From Bacillota bacterium (GTDB lineage: Bacteria > Bacillota > Dethiobacteria > DTU022 > UBA8154), in assembly GCA_012798755.1 (NCBI GenBank), contig JAAZMP010000088.1:1-52845 (forward strand): 52,845 nucleotides of DNA, given 5' to 3'. The notes under the pieces were generated by a model. It had not been told where the DNA came from and ran no database searches. It saw only the letters and a program-made list of their open reading frames with translations. The stretch's first letter is position 1. Every line of letters begins with the position of its first letter. Shown here piece by piece: positions 50,695 through 52,845 of this stretch. Made by a program: the position numbers and the translations under genes.

Positions 50695-51960
50695 ATGATG
50701 TTTGAAAAATTACCCGGCAAAATCCCCTCTTTTAAGTCTATATTAAAAAACAATGAGCTCAACTATTTCAGCAATGCTTTTATTGCTTTTCTTTTTATGT
50801 ATACAGGGCCTATTGCCATTTTACTGAGCGCGGCCCAAATAGGCGGCCTAAGCGATCAAAAAATGATTTCTTGGTTTTTCGCCGGTTATGGTTTAGGTGG
50901 GATATTTTCCATTGCTTTATCCCTGCTTTACAGGCAACCCATCTCCATTGCCTGGTCACTACCTGCAGCGGCAATCGTGGGCGTATCGCTACAACATTTA
51001 AGTTTTCCCCAGGTGGTTGGCGCCTATTTGGTGACAGGTGTTTTAATAACGCTGCTTAGTTTGACCGGAATGACCAGAAGTTTGACCGGAATGACCAGAA
51101 AAGGTATGGAGCTTATTCCCGTCCCAATCATAATGGGCATGATCGCCGGTGTTTTTTTGCCTTTTTGTTTGAAAATGGTTTCTACATTTGCCATAGATCC
51201 CTGGCTGGCTGCAATTACAGTTGTCTCCTTCTTTGTAATCTCTGCAAGCAAAACCACCCGGAAGCCGCCTCCCATTCTCATTTCCGCCATAATTGGCTTT
51301 CTTATACTTTATTTCCGTAGCGATTTTGATATTGCACCGCTCGATTCATTTATCATCAAACCCGCTGTTTATTGGCCGGAATTTAACTTGAAGGCCATTT
51401 TAGAGCTGGTTTTTCCGCTTACGATCTCCGTTATTGGCATCCAAAATACCCAGGGAATAGCTATTTTAAGAAATGAGGGATATGAACCCCCTATAAATGT
51501 AATGACCCTGGCTTGCGGGCTGGGAACAATAATTATGGGTCTTTTAGGCAGTGTGCCTGCCTGCTTAACCGGACCGGTAAGTGCCATTTTGAATACATCG
51601 GGCAAAAAACAGGCCCGCTACATAGGCAGCCTTTATTTAGGCATTATCATTATGCTGGCCGCATTATTATCTCCGGCTGCCATCAAGTTTGCCTTGATGA
51701 TACCGTCAAATCTTATTACCATTTTAGGGGGGCTTGTTTTATTGAGCGTCCTACAGGATGCTTTTAAAAGTGCTTTTAGCAGCAAGTTCACCCTGGGCGC
51801 TCTTATGGCTTTTTTGGTAACCGTATCAAATGTAACATTTTTTAATATCAGTTCGGCTTTTTGGGGATTGATCGCCGGTTGCTGCCTCTCTTTAATTTTG
51901 GAGATAGATGATTTTAAAGATCTACTAAAAAATACAAACAGGCATAATAAGAGCATTTAA
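50695..51960 (+). CDS. benE: BenE-family benzoate/proton symporter-like transporter
   Basis: A 421-aa membrane protein with about 12 hydrophobic segments, of the BenE family of aromatic-acid/H+ symporters. Family-like stretches: FLFMYTGPIAILLSAAQIGG, SIAWSLPAAAIVG, ELIPVPIIMGMIAGVFLPF and the ISVIGIQNTQGIAILRNEGY region. Residues 121-136 contain a duplicated SLTGMTR (a 21-bp tandem repeat at 51058-51099). Placed just after a corrinoid methyl-transfer system, it may import methoxylated aromatic acids for demethylation; that link is inference. ATG 50695 or 50698 follows AAAGGA. Confidence 0.85.
   Translation: MMFEKLPGKIPSFKSILKNNELNYFSNAFIAFLFMYTGPIAILLSAAQIGGLSDQKMISWFFAGYGLGGIFSIALSLLYRQPISIAWSLPAAAIVGVSLQHLSFPQVVGAYLVTGVLITLLSLTGMTRSLTGMTRKGMELIPVPIIMGMIAGVFLPFCLKMVSTFAIDPWLAAITVVSFFVISASKTTRKPPPILISAIIGFLILYFRSDFDIAPLDSFIIKPAVYWPEFNLKAILELVFPLTISVIGIQNTQGIAILRNEGYEPPINVMTLACGLGTIIMGLLGSVPACLTGPVSAILNTSGKKQARYIGSLYLGIIIMLAALLSPAAIKFALMIPSNLITILGGLVLLSVLQDAFKSAFSSKFTLGALMAFLVTVSNVTFFNISSAFWGLIAGCCLSLILEIDDFKDLLKNTNRHNKSI
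51058..51099 (+). repeat. 21-bp in-frame tandem duplication in the BenE-type gene
   Basis: Two identical 21-bp units, each starting AGTTTGACCGGAATGACCAG, adding seven residues (SLTGMTR) in a loop between membrane helices. The identity of the two copies suggests a recent event. Confidence 0.95.
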
Positions 51961-52587
51961 TTTTTTTGAGGGAGAAGAGCTGATTATTTTTCCCATATTG
52001 TTGGCCTGTCCAAACAAGGGAACATAGCCAGCCACCAGCCTCCTTAAATATGTTTATAGGTAGGAGGCCTGGGTGTTCTGATTAATAAACATCTGCTCGC
52101 TTGCTGGGACTATACCCTTATATTTTTGATCGCTTCTTTGGCAATACTGCCAGCCGGCTTTTGGGCATACCGTTTACTGCCCGCGGCATGGCCTTAAAAC
52201 CAGCCCTGTTCTTTGCAGCGTGTTTTAAAATCGTTGTCGATGTAATCAGCATAAAAAAATACCCAAAAAGGGGCCCGCGGGAAGGTAGTAACCCGCAGGC
52301 CCCCGGGCAGGCAGAAGAAAAAGGCAAGCAACGCTAAAAACCAGTCATGATTCCACTGTGCTAAGCCTGACTCGAACAGCTCATCGTTAAACGCTCCTTC
52401 ATTTATATAGTTTTAAGGCAACGTTTTCCGCCACGGCCTACCCCCGGACCGCTATTCCGATATACTGCTTAGCCATGAACTGTCTGTAAAATGGCACCGG
52501 GGCAGTGGAATCAGAAACCATTTTTGTTTGTTTCTGTTTTTATGGGGTTTCTGAGAATGTGTATACTTCTTCATCAGGTGAATCTGA
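51961..52587. other. Intergenic region at the right end
   Basis: About 630 bp. It contains the hairpin at 52270-52303. A hydrophobic plus-strand stretch around 52073-52195 (INKHLLACWDYTLIFLI) is open but has no start signal or recognised family, so it is not called. Confidence 0.45.
52270..52303. terminator. GC-rich hairpin near the right end
   Basis: GGGGCCCGCGGG (52270-52281) pairs with CCCGCAGGCCCC (52292-52303) with one mismatch and a 10-nt loop. There is no T-run, so terminator activity is uncertain. Confidence 0.4.
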
Positions 52588-52845
52588 TCATGAAACATCA
52601 TTACTGTTAATTACCAAGGATTTACTATCCCCCTCAACACTGTGGGTTATGGTTATAAAATAAGTATCATTTTCATCAAATTCCTCATTATCAACTGTAA
52701 AGGTTACCACTTCCCCTCCTCCACTACTTTTATAACGCTCATCCACGATTATTTTCTTTTCATCATTTTCCTCCTTTTCTATTTTCAACCCTACAAAACC
52801 AGGAATGGCATAAGGAAATGTTACAGTAAATTGAAGCTCATCACC
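52588..52845 (-). CDS. C-terminal part of a beta-rich protein, cut by the window edge
   Basis: An open frame enters from the right edge (GDELQFTVTFPYAIPGFVG) and runs to a stop at 52588, about 85 codons in all. It is acidic, with alternating hydrophobic strands (VVTFTVDNEEF, DTYFITITHS), typical of the last Ig-like or carbohydrate-binding-like domain of a secreted protein. No family is recognised and the start is outside the window. Confidence 0.6.
   Translation of the reverse strand, partial: GDELQFTVTFPYAIPGFVGLKIEKEENDEKKIIVDERYKSSGGGEVVTFTVDNEEFDENDTYFITITHSVEGDSKSLVINSNDVS

Overview
The window reads as chromosomal DNA of an anaerobic low-to-mid GC Bacillota (clostridial/peptococcal type). 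Evidence: strong GGAGG ribosome sites, ATG/GTG/TTG starts, S-layer-homology (SLH) and copper-amine-oxidase-N-like secreted proteins, fused-ATPase ECF transporter, CooT, and a corrinoid methyltransferase set typical of acetogens and syntrophs. I cannot name the genus. About 36 genes are supportable; no rRNA, tRNA, CRISPR array, IS element or phage was seen.

Layout. (1) 1-2690: 5' part of a divergent Hsp70 (minus strand, cut by the left edge), a small upstream ORF with an HD-phosphohydrolase-like stretch, then about 1 kb of GC-rich palindromic interspersed repeats. (2) 2.7-9.5 kb: a DUF2225 gene, then a minus-strand operon running TrmO/FmdE-like fusion, ECF S component with an extracellular molybdopterin-oxidoreductase-like (SUOX-like) tail, fused EcfA-EcfA ATPase, MFS exporter, EcfT. 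(3) 9.7-22.4 kb: a minus-strand surface-protein island with an SLH protein, a metallophosphoesterase, five proteins carrying SUOX-like domains (one of about 1383 aa with many modules), plus a MotA/TolQ/ExbB-like channel and a DUF2149 (ExbD-like) partner. (4) 22.7-30 kb: a TPR/pRiA4b-ORF3 protein, histone-deacetylase-like amidohydrolase, HyuA-like protein, atypical sirtuin and ADP-ribosylglycohydrolase. (5) 30-40.7 kb: two polar amino-acid ABC transporters flanking three secreted proteins (Ig-like; LRR-transglutaminase; cohesin/He_PIG) and a repeat array that contains pieces of the LRR-transglutaminase gene. (6) 41-46.6 kb: deoC, then a minus-strand operon of M24 peptidase, G3E-like GTPase, soluble ABC ATPase, a solute-binding-protein fold without signal peptide, a SAM methyltransferase and CooT. 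(7) 47-52 kb: corrinoid protein, UroD-type methyltransferase, pterin-dependent methyltransferase and a BenE-type aromatic-acid transporter; a truncated beta-rich protein ends the window.

Two ensembles look least described. The first is the SUOX-like surface system, which couples an ExbB/ExbD-like motor to secreted SUOX-like proteins and shares that domain with the nearby ECF S component; a cofactor or metal uptake role is my inference. The second is the permease-less ABC ATPase / cytosolic binding protein / GTPase / CooT operon beside the corrinoid methyltransferases, which suggests metal or cofactor delivery. The mosaic repeats that carry codons of the LRR-transglutaminase gene are the most unusual DNA-level observation.
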